Source of the DNA: Streptomyces aculeolatus
GTDB taxonomy: Bacteria; Actinomycetota; Actinomycetes; Streptomycetales; Streptomycetaceae
Direction: 5' to 3'
DNA length: 64,000 nt
Assembly: GCF_020400605.1 (NCBI RefSeq)
Contig: NZ_JAINRD010000024.1
Coordinates: 62,001 to 126,000, forward strand
Shown: one piece after another, positions 18,518 to 28,192 of the stretch
Numbering within the stretch: position 1 is the first letter of the stretch
Layout of the letters: each line of letters starts with the position of its first letter
Position numbers and translations under genes: made by a program
The notes under the pieces: model-generated
The model's database searches: none
Told to the model about the DNA's origin: nothing
The model's input: the letters and a program-made list of their open reading frames with translations, nothing else

Positions 18518-19129
18518 ATGACCGACGTGCGCTGGCTCAGCGATGACGAACAGCGGATATGGCGTCTCTTCATGGATGCCGTCCGCGACTTCAACGCGCA
18601 TCTGGACCGGCAGTTGCGGCGCGACTCCGGGATGCCCGTGGCGTACTACGAGATCCTCGTGCACCTCTCCGAGGCCCCCGGGCGCAGCCTGCGCATGAGC
18701 CAGCTCGCCGAGCTGGCCCGCTCCTCGCGCAGCCGGCTGTCGCACGCGGTGGCGGCACTGGAGAAGGCGGGGTACGTCTCCCGCTGCGCCACCGACGCCG
18801 ACCGCCGGGGGTCCGTGGCGCAGCTCACGGACGCCGGGTTCGGCGTGCTGGAGGCGGCGGCGCCGGGGCATGTGACGGAGGTGCGCAAGCACCTCTTCGA
18901 CGTGCTCACGCCCGAGCAGCAGCAGAAGCTCGGCGAGATCAGCGGTGCGGTGCAGGAAGGGCTGCGGCCGATCTGCGCGCAGGCGCGGGCCGAGGACGCG
19001 GAGGACGCGGGGGACGCCGGAGCCGCCGGGGGTGCGGAAGATGCGGGGGACGCCGCGGGGGACGCCGGGGGCAGGGCGGGGAAGGCCGCGGGCGGCGCCG
19101 CCGCCCGGGAAGCCGTCACGGACGCCTGA
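18518..19129 (+). CDS. MarR-family transcriptional regulator
   Basis: The 203-residue protein has a winged HTH at about 35-110: SLRMSQLAELARSSRSRLSHAVAALEKAGYVSR and DADRRGSVAQLTDAGF, the MarR wing. The C-terminal 45 residues are an Ala/Gly/Asp-rich low-complexity tail (repeats of EDAGDA) that is unusual for the family. The start has no ribosome-binding site and lies about 8 nt after a -10-like box, so it may be leaderless. It is divergent from YceI and probably represses both through the palindromes at 18454-18499. Confidence 0.88.
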   Translation: MTDVRWLSDDEQRIWRLFMDAVRDFNAHLDRQLRRDSGMPVAYYEILVHLSEAPGRSLRMSQLAELARSSRSRLSHAVAALEKAGYVSRCATDADRRGSVAQLTDAGFGVLEAAAPGHVTEVRKHLFDVLTPEQQQKLGEISGAVQEGLRPICAQARAEDAEDAGDAGAAGGAEDAGDAAGDAGGRAGKAAGGAAAREAVTDA

Positions 19130-19248
19130 CGCCGGCCACGACGGCCCGGCCCTGCGGACCCCGTACCGCGCCGACGCCGTCGCGCGGGTGCCCGCCCCGC
19201 CGCCGGGGAGCGTGTCCGCCGGAGCGGAGCGGGCAGGGTGCGTACGGG

Positions 19249-20232
19249 CTACTCCGACAGCGTCCACACCGCGTGCGCGAGCGCGTCGCTGTTGCGGTCG
19301 AGCGCGGTGTCGTTCACGTTCGACGTGGTGTCGCACGAGCTGTGGTAGCACCGGTCGAAGGGCAGGCCGGCCGTGCCGCCCCACTTCGCCGCCTGCGCCG
19401 ACGACTTCGTCCGGCTCGCGCCGGTGAACAGCCCGCCGACGGGCACGCCTGCGCTCTTGAACGCCGCGTGGTCCGACCGGCCGTCGCCCTCGGTCTCGAT
19501 CTCGGTGGCCACGCCGAGGCCGGCGTAGAAGTCCTTGAAGACCTTCTCGATCTGCGGGTCGTCGTCGTAGACGAAGTACCCGGGGTTGGGCGAGCCGATC
19601 ATGTCGAAGTTCAGGTAGCCGGTGAGCTTGGCGCGCTCCGCGGACGGCAGGTTGGAGACGTAGTACCGCGAGCCGACCAGGCCCAGTTCCTCGGCGCCCC
19701 ACCAGGAGAAGCGCAGGTGTTCGCGCGGCTGGTAGCCGGACCGGGCGACGGCGAGCGCGGTCTCCAGGACGGCGGCGGAGCCGGTGCCGTTGTCGTTGAT
19801 GCCCGGCCCCGAGGAGACGGAGTCGAGGTGCGCGCCGGCCATGAGGACCTGGTTCGGGTCGCCGCCCGGCCAGTCGGCGATGAGGTTGTAGCCGGTGCCG
19901 CCGCTCGCGCTGAACTGCTGGATGCTGGTGGTGAATCCGGCCGCGTCCAGCTTGCCCTTCACGTAGTCGAGCGAGGCCCGGTAGCCGGGGCGGCCGTGGG
20001 CGCGGTTGCCGCCGTTGGCGGCGGCGATGGACTGGAACTGCGACAGGTGCGCCTTGACGTTCGCGACGGGTATGTCCGGCGCCTGTTCGGGTGCGACGCG
20101 CGCCTCGGGCGCGGCGGCCGGCGCCGCGGGTTCCGCGGCGACCGCGACCGGCACGTGCAGCGCGGTCAGCAGCCCGCCGGCGAGGAGTGCGGCGGCCGGC
20201 CGCGACCTGAGGCGTGTACGACGGAGGGGCAT
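19249..20232 (-). CDS. secreted M28 zinc aminopeptidase (S. griseus aminopeptidase type)
   Basis: The 327-residue protein has a signal peptide ending in AVAAEPA, then the M28 core. Zinc ligands are in GAHLDSV (His), GINDNGTGSA (bridging Asp), WGAEELGLVGS (catalytic Glu pair), NFDMIGSP (Asp) and the C-terminal RCYHSSCDT (His). It removes N-terminal residues, preferring large hydrophobic ones in the S. griseus enzyme. The start at 20232 has GGGAG 7 nt upstream; the reading frame continues upstream but without export signal. It is convergent with the MarR gene. Confidence 0.93.
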   Translation of the reverse strand: MPLRRTRLRSRPAAALLAGGLLTALHVPVAVAAEPAAPAAAPEARVAPEQAPDIPVANVKAHLSQFQSIAAANGGNRAHGRPGYRASLDYVKGKLDAAGFTTSIQQFSASGGTGYNLIADWPGGDPNQVLMAGAHLDSVSSGPGINDNGTGSAAVLETALAVARSGYQPREHLRFSWWGAEELGLVGSRYYVSNLPSAERAKLTGYLNFDMIGSPNPGYFVYDDDPQIEKVFKDFYAGLGVATEIETEGDGRSDHAAFKSAGVPVGGLFTGASRTKSSAQAAKWGGTAGLPFDRCYHSSCDTTSNVNDTALDRNSDALAHAVWTLSE

Positions 20233-20427
20233 GGGTGCTCCCAACGGTGGGGGATTGTCGTGCACATGAGGCTGGCGGAGCAGATGAGGCCGCGTCAAGA
20301 ACCTATCCGGTCGCGGGAAACCGGTTATCGGACAGGTGATGTACGCGCTCCCGGACGGCCGAACGCGGCCCCGGGCCGTGCGACCCCGCCGGTACCCGTC
20401 CTGACCGGCCACGGGCCCTCGCCGCCG

Positions 20428-20433
20428 TATCGT
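20428..20433 (+). promoter_or_regulatory. -10 box of a probable leaderless ppgK promoter
   Basis: TATCGT ends 8 nt before the ATG at 20442 and no ribosome-binding site lies between. The in-frame GTG at 20436 is only 2 nt from the box, which favours the ATG as the first codon. Confidence 0.4.
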
Positions 20434-20441
20434 CTGTGGCT

Positions 20442-21188
<747 letters not shown>

Positions 21189-21272
21189 CACCGGCGGTCC
21201 CCGGCGCTCCCGTCCCTCTCGCCTATGGTGAGTGGGTTCTGCACACGGAGCGTAGGGAGAAGGTGACCGCAC

Positions 21273-23030
21273 GTGCTCGACGAACGGGTGGAGACGCCCG
21301 CGGAAGGCGGCGGTGCCCCGGGGCACGAGCCGCGTACCGACGCGGTGGTCTTCGGCGTCGCCGCCGCGCTGACGCTGGCGTTCGTGATCTGGGGCGCGGT
21401 GGCGACGGACTCCCTGAAGGACGTCTCCACGTCCCTGCTCAACGACACGATGCACTACGGCGGCTGGGCCTTCGTGCTCGCCGCCTCCGGCTTCGTCATC
21501 TTCGCGCTCTGGCTGGCCTTCAGCCGCTACGGCCGCATCACCCTCGGCAAGGAGGGCGAGCCGCCGGAGTTCCGGACCGTGTCGTGGGTGGCGATGATGT
21601 TCAGCGCCGGCATGGGCATCGGCCTGATGTTCTACGGCGTGAACGAGCCCCTCGCGCACTTCACCAACCCGCCGCCGGACACCGTCTCCGCCAGCGCCGG
21701 TGCCGCCTCGCGGATGGAGGTGGCGATGGCGACCACCCTCTTCCACTGGACGCTCCACCCCTGGGCCATCTACGCCTCCGTCGGCCTCGCCATGGCGTAC
21801 AGCGTCTTCCGCCGCAACCGCCGGCAGACCATCAGCGCCGTCTTCACCCCGCTCATCGGCCCCCGGCACGCCAACGGCGGCGTCGGCAAGGTCATCGACA
21901 TCCTCGCCATCTTCGCCACCCTCTTCGGCTCCGCCGCCTCGCTCGGGCTCGGCGCGCTGCAGATCGGCAGCGGCATCAAGGAGGTCGGCTGGACGTCGCA
22001 GGAGGTCGGCGAGGGGCTGCTGATCCTCGTCATCGGCGTGCTCACCGCCGCGTTCGTCGCCTCCGCGGTCTCCGGCATCGAGCGGGGCATCCAGTGGTTG
22101 TCGAACATCAACATGGTGCTCGCCGCCGCGCTCGCCGTGTTCGTCTTCGTCGCGGGACCGACGGTCCTGATCCTCGACCTGGTGCCGACCTCGGTCGGCT
22201 CGTTCTTCGCCGACCTGCCGCAGATGATGGCGCGTACGGAGGCCAGCGGCGGCTCGGACGTCGCCGGCTGGCTGTCGGGCTGGACGGTCTTCTACTGGGC
22301 GTGGTGGATCTCGTGGACGCCGTTCGTCGGCATGTTCATCGCGCGCATCAGCCGGGGGCGCACCATCCGGCAGTTCGTCGGCGGCGTGATCCTCGTGCCC
22401 AGCGTCGTCAGCCTCCTGTGGTTCTGCATCCTCGGCGGCACGGCGATGCACCAGCAGGCCCAGGGGGCGGCCATCACGGAGGAGTCGACGCAGGAGGGGC
22501 AGCTGTTCGCGGTGCTGAACGCCTACCCGATTGCCGGCGTCACGACCCTGCTGGTGATGGTCCTGGTCGGCATCTTCTTCGTCTCCGGCGCGGACGCCGC
22601 GTCGATCGTGATGGGTGCGCTGTCGCAGAAGGGGACGCTGGAGCCGACGCGCATGGTGGTCGTGGTCTGGGGTGTGCTGACGGGCGCGGTCGCCGCCGTC
22701 ATGCTGCTGGTCGGCGGCGGCGGGGACGCGGCGCTGACGGGCCTGAAGAACCTGACGATCCTCGTCGCGGTGCCGTTCACGCTGGTGATGATCGGCCTGT
22801 GCGTGGCGCTGATGCGCGACCTGCGGCACGACGAGCTGATCCTCATCGGCGAGCAGGGCGAGCAGGCGGTCGAGACGGCGGTACGGGCCGGACACCAGCA
22901 CTACGACGGGGAGTTCGAGCTGCAGATCCGGGGTCTCGCCCAGCGGCTGCGGGGCGGCCGGGGCGCGGGCCGCGACCGCACCGAGGGCAAGGGCCCCGGT
23001 CCTCAGGAGCCCGGCCCGCCCGCGGACTGA
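21273..23030 (+). CDS. BCCT-family transporter (glycine betaine/choline type)
   Basis: The 585-residue protein has about 12 membrane segments between residues 22 and 510. BCCT signatures are FSAGMGIGLMFYGVNEPLAHF (the Na+/substrate region), FHWTLHPWAIYASVG, the Trp-rich segment SGWTVFYWAWWISWTPFVGMFIARISRGRTIR, and FFVSGADAASIVMG. A charged C-terminal tail of about 60 residues fits the osmosensing domain of BetP/OpuD transporters. It probably imports compatible solutes with sodium. GTG 21273 follows GGAGAAGG. A terminator hairpin follows at 23035. Confidence 0.93.
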   Translation: MLDERVETPAEGGGAPGHEPRTDAVVFGVAAALTLAFVIWGAVATDSLKDVSTSLLNDTMHYGGWAFVLAASGFVIFALWLAFSRYGRITLGKEGEPPEFRTVSWVAMMFSAGMGIGLMFYGVNEPLAHFTNPPPDTVSASAGAASRMEVAMATTLFHWTLHPWAIYASVGLAMAYSVFRRNRRQTISAVFTPLIGPRHANGGVGKVIDILAIFATLFGSAASLGLGALQIGSGIKEVGWTSQEVGEGLLILVIGVLTAAFVASAVSGIERGIQWLSNINMVLAAALAVFVFVAGPTVLILDLVPTSVGSFFADLPQMMARTEASGGSDVAGWLSGWTVFYWAWWISWTPFVGMFIARISRGRTIRQFVGGVILVPSVVSLLWFCILGGTAMHQQAQGAAITEESTQEGQLFAVLNAYPIAGVTTLLVMVLVGIFFVSGADAASIVMGALSQKGTLEPTRMVVVVWGVLTGAVAAVMLLVGGGGDAALTGLKNLTILVAVPFTLVMIGLCVALMRDLRHDELILIGEQGEQAVETAVRAGHQHYDGEFELQIRGLAQRLRGGRGAGRDRTEGKGPGPQEPGPPAD

Positions 23031-23034
23031 GGCA

Positions 23035-23060
23035 CCCCGGGCCGGGCCCGCGGCCCGGGG
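23035..23060. terminator. terminator after the BCCT gene
   Basis: CCCCGGGCC (23035-23043) and GGCCCGGGG (23052-23060) pair over 9 bp with an 8-nt loop, 5 nt after the BCCT stop. Confidence 0.6.
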
Positions 23061-23104
23061 CGTACGGGCCGGAAGGCCGTGCCGTACGCATCGGAGGGCC
23101 GGCC

Positions 23105-23126
23105 GGGTCCACCGACCGGTGGACCC
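23105..23126. promoter_or_regulatory. 22-bp palindrome upstream of the second MMPL gene
   Basis: GGGTCCACCG-AC-CGGTGGACCC is a near-complete dyad with 10-bp arms; a weaker CCGGT/ACCGG dyad follows directly. It is 58 bp before the MMPL start and looks like an operator, although a role in terminating BCCT transcripts is possible. Confidence 0.5.
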
Positions 23127-23183
23127 CCGGTTCCACCGGTCGCCGCTGTCGGGGACAGGGCCGCGCTCGCGAGCATTTCGGGC

Positions 23184-25391
23184 ATGAGAAACCTCCCCGT
23201 ACGCACGGCCCGCTGGAGCGCCCGGCACCCGTGGCGCGCCATCGCCGGCTGGTTCGTCTTCGTGGCCCTCTGCCTCGGCACCGGCATATCCGTCGGCGGC
23301 AACCCCGCCACCACCGAGGACTTCTGGGTCGGCGAGGCCGGTCGCGCCGAGCAACTCGCCACCGAGGGCGGCCTGGAGCGCAAGCCCACGGAACACGTCC
23401 TCATCCGCGCCGAGCCCGGCCGCCCCCTCGACGACGCCGCCGCCCGCGCGGCCGCCCGGGACGTCGCCGAGCGGATGGAGCGGCTGCCCGAAGTGGCGTC
23501 CGTCGCCGCGCCCGTACGCTCCGCGGACGGCGACGCGCTGCGGGTGCCGGTGGTGCTGAAGGGCGCAGAACTGGACGGAAAGAAGAACGTCGGGCCGCTG
23601 CTTGAGCAGACCGCGCAGGCAGCCGCGGCCCACCCCGGAGTCGTGGTCGAGGAGACCGGCTCGCCCGCGATCAGCAAGGGCGTCAACGACCAGCGCGGCG
23701 AGGACCTGGCGCTCTCCGAGCGCATCTCGCTGCCCGTCACGCTCGTCACGCTGCTCGTCGTCTTCGGGTCGGTCGTCATGGCCGGCGTGCCGCTGCTGCT
23801 GGCACTGACGTCGATCGCCGCGGCGCTCGGCCTGTCGATGCTCGCCTCGCACCTGCTGCCCGACCCCGGCGTGGGCACCAACCTGATCCTGCTCATCGGC
23901 CTCGCGGTCGGCGTCGACTACACGCTCTTCTACCTCAAGCGCGAACGCGAGGAGCGCGCCCGCGCCGCGGGCACACTCTCGTCCGCGGCCCTCGTCGAAC
24001 TGGCGGCGGCCACGGCGGGGCGGGCCATCGTCGTCTCCGGACTCGCCGTCATCGTCTCCACCGCCACCCTCTACCTCGCCACCGACGTCATCTTCTCCTC
24101 CCTCGCCACGGGCACGATCCTCGTCGTGGCCGTCGCCGTCGCCAGCTCCCTGACGGTGCTGCCCGCGCTGCTCGTGGCCCTGGGCCGCCGCACCGAGCGG
24201 CGCTCAGCCCGCCGGGCCGCCCGCCGCGAGGCGCGCGGGACCGCCCGGCGCGAGCGCCGGCAACGCCCCGAGCACGGGCGGGTCTTCGCCGCCCTGCTGC
24301 GGCCCGCGCAGCGCCGCCCCGCCGCCACCCTCGTCGTCTCCGTGCTGGCCATGCTCGCGCTCGCCGCGCCCGCGCTCGGCATGAAGCTCGTGGACCCCGG
24401 CAAGGACACCTTCTCCCGCGACATCCCCGCCATGCAGACGTACGACCGGCTGACCGCCGCCTTCCCCGAGCTGAAGGTGCAGCACGAGGTCGTCGCGCGG
24501 GCCGCCGCGGAGCGCGCCCCCGAGGTGCGCCGCGCGCTGGCCGAGCTGGGCCGGCGGGCTTCGGGCGATCCGCTGTTCGTCCGCGATGCCGAGCCCGCTG
24601 TCCGTACCTCGCCGGACGGCCGGACCAGCGTCCTCGTGCTCTCCGTACCGCACTTCGCCAACTCCGGGCCCGCGCAGGACTCCCTGCGGCACCTGCGCGA
24701 CGACCACCTGCCCGCGACCGTCGGGCGGCTGGCCGGCGTCGAGACCGCCGTCAGCGGGGACGTCGCCCGCGGCGCCGACTACGTCGAGGACGAGCGCGGC
24801 AAGCTGCCGCTGGTCGTCGGCGCCCTGCTGCTGCTCACCTTCGTGATGACGGTGTTCGCGTTCCGCTCGGTGGTCATCGGGCTCCTCGGCGTCGCGCTGA
24901 ACCTGCTCTCCGCCGCCGCCGCGCTCGGCGCGCTCGTCGTCGTCTTCCAGGGCTCGTGGGCCGAGGGCCTGCTCGACTTCGACTCGATGGGCGCGATCGC
25001 CTCCCGGGTGCCGCTGTTCCTCTTCGTGATCCTCTTCGGCCTCTCCATGGACTACCAGGTGTTCGTGGTCAGCCGGATCAAGGAGGCCAGGGACGCCGGG
25101 ATGCCGGCGCGGGAGGCGGTGACCGCGGGCATCGCCGCGTCGGCGAAGGTCGTGACGAGCGCGGCCGTCGTGATGGTCACCGTGTTCGCCGGGTTCGTGG
25201 CGCTGCATCTGACCGAGATGAAGCAGATGGGCTTCTGCCTCGCGCTCGCCGTGCTGCTCGACGCGGTGGTGATCCGGCTGATGGTGCTGCCCGCGGCCCT
25301 GCTGCTCCTCGGCGAACGGGCCTGGTGGCGGGCGCCCCGCGGGTCCGCCGCGGCCGAGCCGGTGGCTCGTGCGTTCGAGAACGTACGCTGA
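23184..25391 (+). CDS. second MMPL-family transporter
   Basis: The 735-residue protein has the duplicated MMPL layout: TM1 (AIAGWFVFVALCLGTGISVG), an outer loop, then LIGLAVGVDYTLFYLKREREERA, and in the second half FGLSMDYQVFVVSRIKEARDAGM. A basic cytosolic linker of about 30 residues (RRTERRSARRAARREARG) separates the halves. It is probably a proton-driven exporter. ATG 23184 has no clear ribosome-binding site; in-frame starts upstream would add only low-complexity sequence. The next gene, a histidine kinase, starts 6 nt after the stop, so the three genes to 27392 look like one operon. Confidence 0.9.
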   Translation: MRNLPVRTARWSARHPWRAIAGWFVFVALCLGTGISVGGNPATTEDFWVGEAGRAEQLATEGGLERKPTEHVLIRAEPGRPLDDAAARAAARDVAERMERLPEVASVAAPVRSADGDALRVPVVLKGAELDGKKNVGPLLEQTAQAAAAHPGVVVEETGSPAISKGVNDQRGEDLALSERISLPVTLVTLLVVFGSVVMAGVPLLLALTSIAAALGLSMLASHLLPDPGVGTNLILLIGLAVGVDYTLFYLKREREERARAAGTLSSAALVELAAATAGRAIVVSGLAVIVSTATLYLATDVIFSSLATGTILVVAVAVASSLTVLPALLVALGRRTERRSARRAARREARGTARRERRQRPEHGRVFAALLRPAQRRPAATLVVSVLAMLALAAPALGMKLVDPGKDTFSRDIPAMQTYDRLTAAFPELKVQHEVVARAAAERAPEVRRALAELGRRASGDPLFVRDAEPAVRTSPDGRTSVLVLSVPHFANSGPAQDSLRHLRDDHLPATVGRLAGVETAVSGDVARGADYVEDERGKLPLVVGALLLLTFVMTVFAFRSVVIGLLGVALNLLSAAAALGALVVVFQGSWAEGLLDFDSMGAIASRVPLFLFVILFGLSMDYQVFVVSRIKEARDAGMPAREAVTAGIAASAKVVTSAAVVMVTVFAGFVALHLTEMKQMGFCLALAVLLDAVVIRLMVLPAALLLLGERAWWRAPRGSAAAEPVARAFENVR

Positions 25392-25396
25392 CCGGC

Positions 25397-26737
25397 ATGC
25401 TCCCACGGCCACGGCGCGGCGACCCCTTCTGGATCTGGATGCTCCACGGCTGGGACGTCTTCTCCTGGGCGATCATCGGTCTGCTGACGCTGATCACCAT
25501 CCTCGGGGACGTCCCCGCCGGGGACCGCTACGGGTCGCTCGCGCTGGTGGCCGTGCTCGGCCTCGGCTACGGAGTCGTGCGCAGCCGCCCCGGGAACCCG
25601 GTGCGGCTCGCGTACGGCTACCTGGTCCTGCTGATCCTCGCGCTGGGCGTGCTGTCATGGCTCCGCGACGGATTCGGTGTCCTGTACACCGTGATGCTGG
25701 CGCAGTTCGTGATCTTCGTGGACAGCCCGCGGGGCGCCGTCGTCTGCAGCGGCCTCGGCGCCGTCGCTATCACCCTGGGCGGGTCCCTGCGGGAGGGCTG
25801 GAGCGTCGAGAACGTCTACGGCAACGCCGTGTCGTCCGTCGCCGTCTTCGCGGTCAGCGTCATCCTCGCGCTGCTGACCCCCCGGGCGCTGGCCGTACGC
25901 GACGAGCGCGCCCGGCTGCGCAGCCGGCTGGCCGACGCCGAACAGCGGCTCGTGGAGGCGCAGAAGCGGCAGGGCGCCGCCGAGGAGCGCGAGCGGATCG
26001 CGCGGGAGATCCACGACACCCTCGCGCAGGGCTTCGCGTCGATCGTCGTACTCGCCGAGGCGGCGCGCGCCGGGCTGGCCGCCGAGCCCGCGAAGAGCGC
26101 GCAGCAGCTCCAGTCCATCGAGCGCACCGCCCGCGAGAACCTCGCCGAGGCCCGCGTCCTCGTCGGTGCCGCCCCGCGCAGCGGCGTCGCCGCCGGCTCC
26201 GTCGCCGCCACGCTGCGCCGCACCCTGGACCGCTTCGCCGAGGACACCGGGCTCGTGGTCGAGGCCGAACTCCCGGACGCCGACTGCGACCAGCCGACGC
26301 GGATCGCGCTGCTGCGCTGTACGCAGGAGTCGCTGGCCAACGTGCGCAAGCACGCGGAGGCGACGACCGTCGGGGTGGTGCTGGCGGCGGGCCCGGAGGG
26401 CATCGAGCTGGAGATCACCGACGACGGGAAGGGGTTCGTGCCCGGCGCGGTGGTGCCGGGCACGACCGGCACCGACGGCGGCGGGCGGGACGGCGCCGTG
26501 CCCGCCGGGGGCTTCGGGCTGGACGGGATGCGCAGGCGGCTCGCCGAGTTCGGCGGCGAGCTGACCGTGACCAGCTCGCCCGGCGACGGCACCCGCATAC
26601 TCGTCACCGTCCCCGCGGCCGGGCCCCACGCGGACGGCATCCCCGGGCACGCGGCCCCCGGACCCGGGGCGCCCGCCGGGACCGCCGCCGGCACGGCGCC
26701 GCCCGCGACCGGAACCGCCACCGACGGACGGACCTGA
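25397..26737 (+). CDS. NarL-type sensor histidine kinase
   Basis: The 446-residue protein has six or so membrane segments in residues 15-165, a coiled segment, then a HisKA_3 dimerisation box REIHDTLAQGFASIVVLAEAA with the phosphoacceptor H206. The ATPase domain has ESLANVRKHAEA (N box), ITDDGKGF and GFGLDGMRRRLAEFGG (G boxes). A Pro/Ala/Gly-rich tail follows. It partners with the response regulator that starts 1 nt after its stop. The ATG lies 6 nt after the MMPL stop, which suggests that the MMPL exporter is part of the same signalling unit. The stimulus is unknown. Confidence 0.9.
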   Translation: MLPRPRRGDPFWIWMLHGWDVFSWAIIGLLTLITILGDVPAGDRYGSLALVAVLGLGYGVVRSRPGNPVRLAYGYLVLLILALGVLSWLRDGFGVLYTVMLAQFVIFVDSPRGAVVCSGLGAVAITLGGSLREGWSVENVYGNAVSSVAVFAVSVILALLTPRALAVRDERARLRSRLADAEQRLVEAQKRQGAAEERERIAREIHDTLAQGFASIVVLAEAARAGLAAEPAKSAQQLQSIERTARENLAEARVLVGAAPRSGVAAGSVAATLRRTLDRFAEDTGLVVEAELPDADCDQPTRIALLRCTQESLANVRKHAEATTVGVVLAAGPEGIELEITDDGKGFVPGAVVPGTTGTDGGGRDGAVPAGGFGLDGMRRRLAEFGGELTVTSSPGDGTRILVTVPAAGPHADGIPGHAAPGPGAPAGTAAGTAPPATGTATDGRT

Positions 26738-26738
26738 G

Positions 26739-27392
26739 ATGACGACGACACCCCCGCCCGCCACCCCGCTCCGCGTCGTCCTCGCCGACGACCACACCGT
26801 GATGCGCGCCGGCCTCGTCGCGCTGCTCGCCGCCGAGCCCAGCATCGAGGTCGTCGGCGAGGCGGACGACGGCCGCGAGGCCGTCGCGCTCGTCGCCCGC
26901 CTCGACCCGGACCTCGCCCTGCTCGACCTGCGGATGCCGCGGCTCGACGGCGTCGGCGCCACCGCCGCGATCGTCGCGATGGCGGCGCGCACCCGGGTGC
27001 TGATCCTCACCACGTACGACACGGACACCGAGATCGAACGGGCCGTCGAGGCCGGCGCCACCGGCTATCTGCTCAAGGACGCCACCCGCGCCCAGCTGGT
27101 CGACGCCATCCACGCCGCCTCCCGCGGGGAGACGGTCCTCGCGCCCCGGGTAGCGCAGCGCCTGGTCGCGAAGATGCGCAGCCCGGCCCCGGTGACGCTC
27201 ACGCCGCGCGAGGCCGAGGTGCTCGCCGGGGTGGCCGAGGGCCTGTCGAACGCGGAGATCGGCAGGCGCCTGTTCATCGGCGAGGCCACCGTGAAGACGC
27301 ACCTGCTGCGCATCTTCGCCAAGCTCGACGTCGGCGACCGTACACGCGCCGTCGTCGTCGCCCTGGAGACCGGCCTGCTGCCGGGCCGTTGA
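26739..27392 (+). CDS. NarL/FixJ-family response regulator
   Basis: The 217-residue protein has a receiver domain with acidic pair D17-D18, phosphoacceptor D63 in LALLDLRMPRLDG, and K at GYLLKDA. A LuxR-type HTH is at the C-terminus: LTPREAEVLAGVAEGLSNAEIGRRLFIGEATVKTHLLRIFAKL. Start and kinase stop are 1 nt apart. It probably regulates its own operon, including the MMPL transporter. Confidence 0.94.
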   Translation: MTTTPPPATPLRVVLADDHTVMRAGLVALLAAEPSIEVVGEADDGREAVALVARLDPDLALLDLRMPRLDGVGATAAIVAMAARTRVLILTTYDTDTEIERAVEAGATGYLLKDATRAQLVDAIHAASRGETVLAPRVAQRLVAKMRSPAPVTLTPREAEVLAGVAEGLSNAEIGRRLFIGEATVKTHLLRIFAKLDVGDRTRAVVVALETGLLPGR

Positions 27393-27478
27393 ACCGCTTC
27401 CCGGCACGACCCCTTCCTGGTTCCGCGTCCCGCGAGCACAATGCGGGCGAGACCGCCGCCGCCCGGAAGGCAGGGACC

Positions 27479-28192
27479 GTGAGCCGACGCCGTACCGCTC
27501 CGCCGTTACGCACCTTCGCCACCGCCACCGCCACCGCCGCCGCGCTCGCGCTGCTCGGCGCGCTGCTGACCGTGCTCGCCCCGCCCGCCTCGGCGCAGGC
27601 CGCCGCCGCGGGCGAGCTGCGCGGCGGCGACGCGCTGTACAACTCCGGCGGGTACTCGTGCACGCTGGGCTTCAACGCCGTGGGGAGCGGCGCCACGTAC
27701 GGCATCATCCCCGGCCACTGCGCCGACGTCGGCAGTTCGTGGTCCGCCGATGTGGGAGGCAGCCGGGTGAACGTCGGCACGACCTCCGGGGCGAGCTTCC
27801 CCGGCAACGACTACGGCGTCGTCCGGTACACCAACACCTCCGTGTCGTACCCCGGCGAGGTCAAGGGCAGCGGCGGCGCGCCGGTGGACATCACCGGCGC
27901 CGTCGACCCGTCGCCCGGCATGGCCCTGTGCCACTACGGCCGCGTCAGTGGCTACCACTGCGGCACGGTGCAGGCGGTCAACGTGACCGTGAACTTCCCC
28001 GAGGGGGTCGTCTCCGGCCTGTTCCGCTCGAACATCTGCTCCGAGCCCGGCGACAACGGCGGACCGGCGTTCTCCGGCGGCAAGGCGGTCGGCATCATCA
28101 TCGGCAGCACAGGCAACTGCTCCACCGGCGGCGTGACGTACTACCAGCCGATCAAGGAGATCCTGGCGGTCTACGGGCTCACGCTGTCGTAG
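27479..28192 (+). CDS. streptogrisin-like S1 protein with Ser-to-Asn change in the catalytic triad (pseudoprotease)
   Basis: The 237-residue protein has a signal peptide (TAAALALLGALLTVLAPPASAQA), then a fold closely following S. griseus protease A: GYSCTLGFNAV, IIPGHCADVG with H80, FPGNDYGVVRYTNTSV with D111, and ICSEPGDNGGPAFSGG, then STGNCSTGGVTYYQPIKEIL. The triad Ser, normally in GDSGGP, is Asn193 here (codon AAC). The roughly 70-residue propeptide of secreted streptogrisins is also missing. Both facts suggest a secreted non-enzymatic protein. GTG 27479 follows GGAAGGCAGGGA. It overlaps the convergent hydrolase by 14 bp. Confidence 0.88.
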   Translation: MSRRRTAPPLRTFATATATAAALALLGALLTVLAPPASAQAAAAGELRGGDALYNSGGYSCTLGFNAVGSGATYGIIPGHCADVGSSWSADVGGSRVNVGTTSGASFPGNDYGVVRYTNTSVSYPGEVKGSGGAPVDITGAVDPSPGMALCHYGRVSGYHCGTVQAVNVTVNFPEGVVSGLFRSNICSEPGDNGGPAFSGGKAVGIIIGSTGNCSTGGVTYYQPIKEILAVYGLTLS

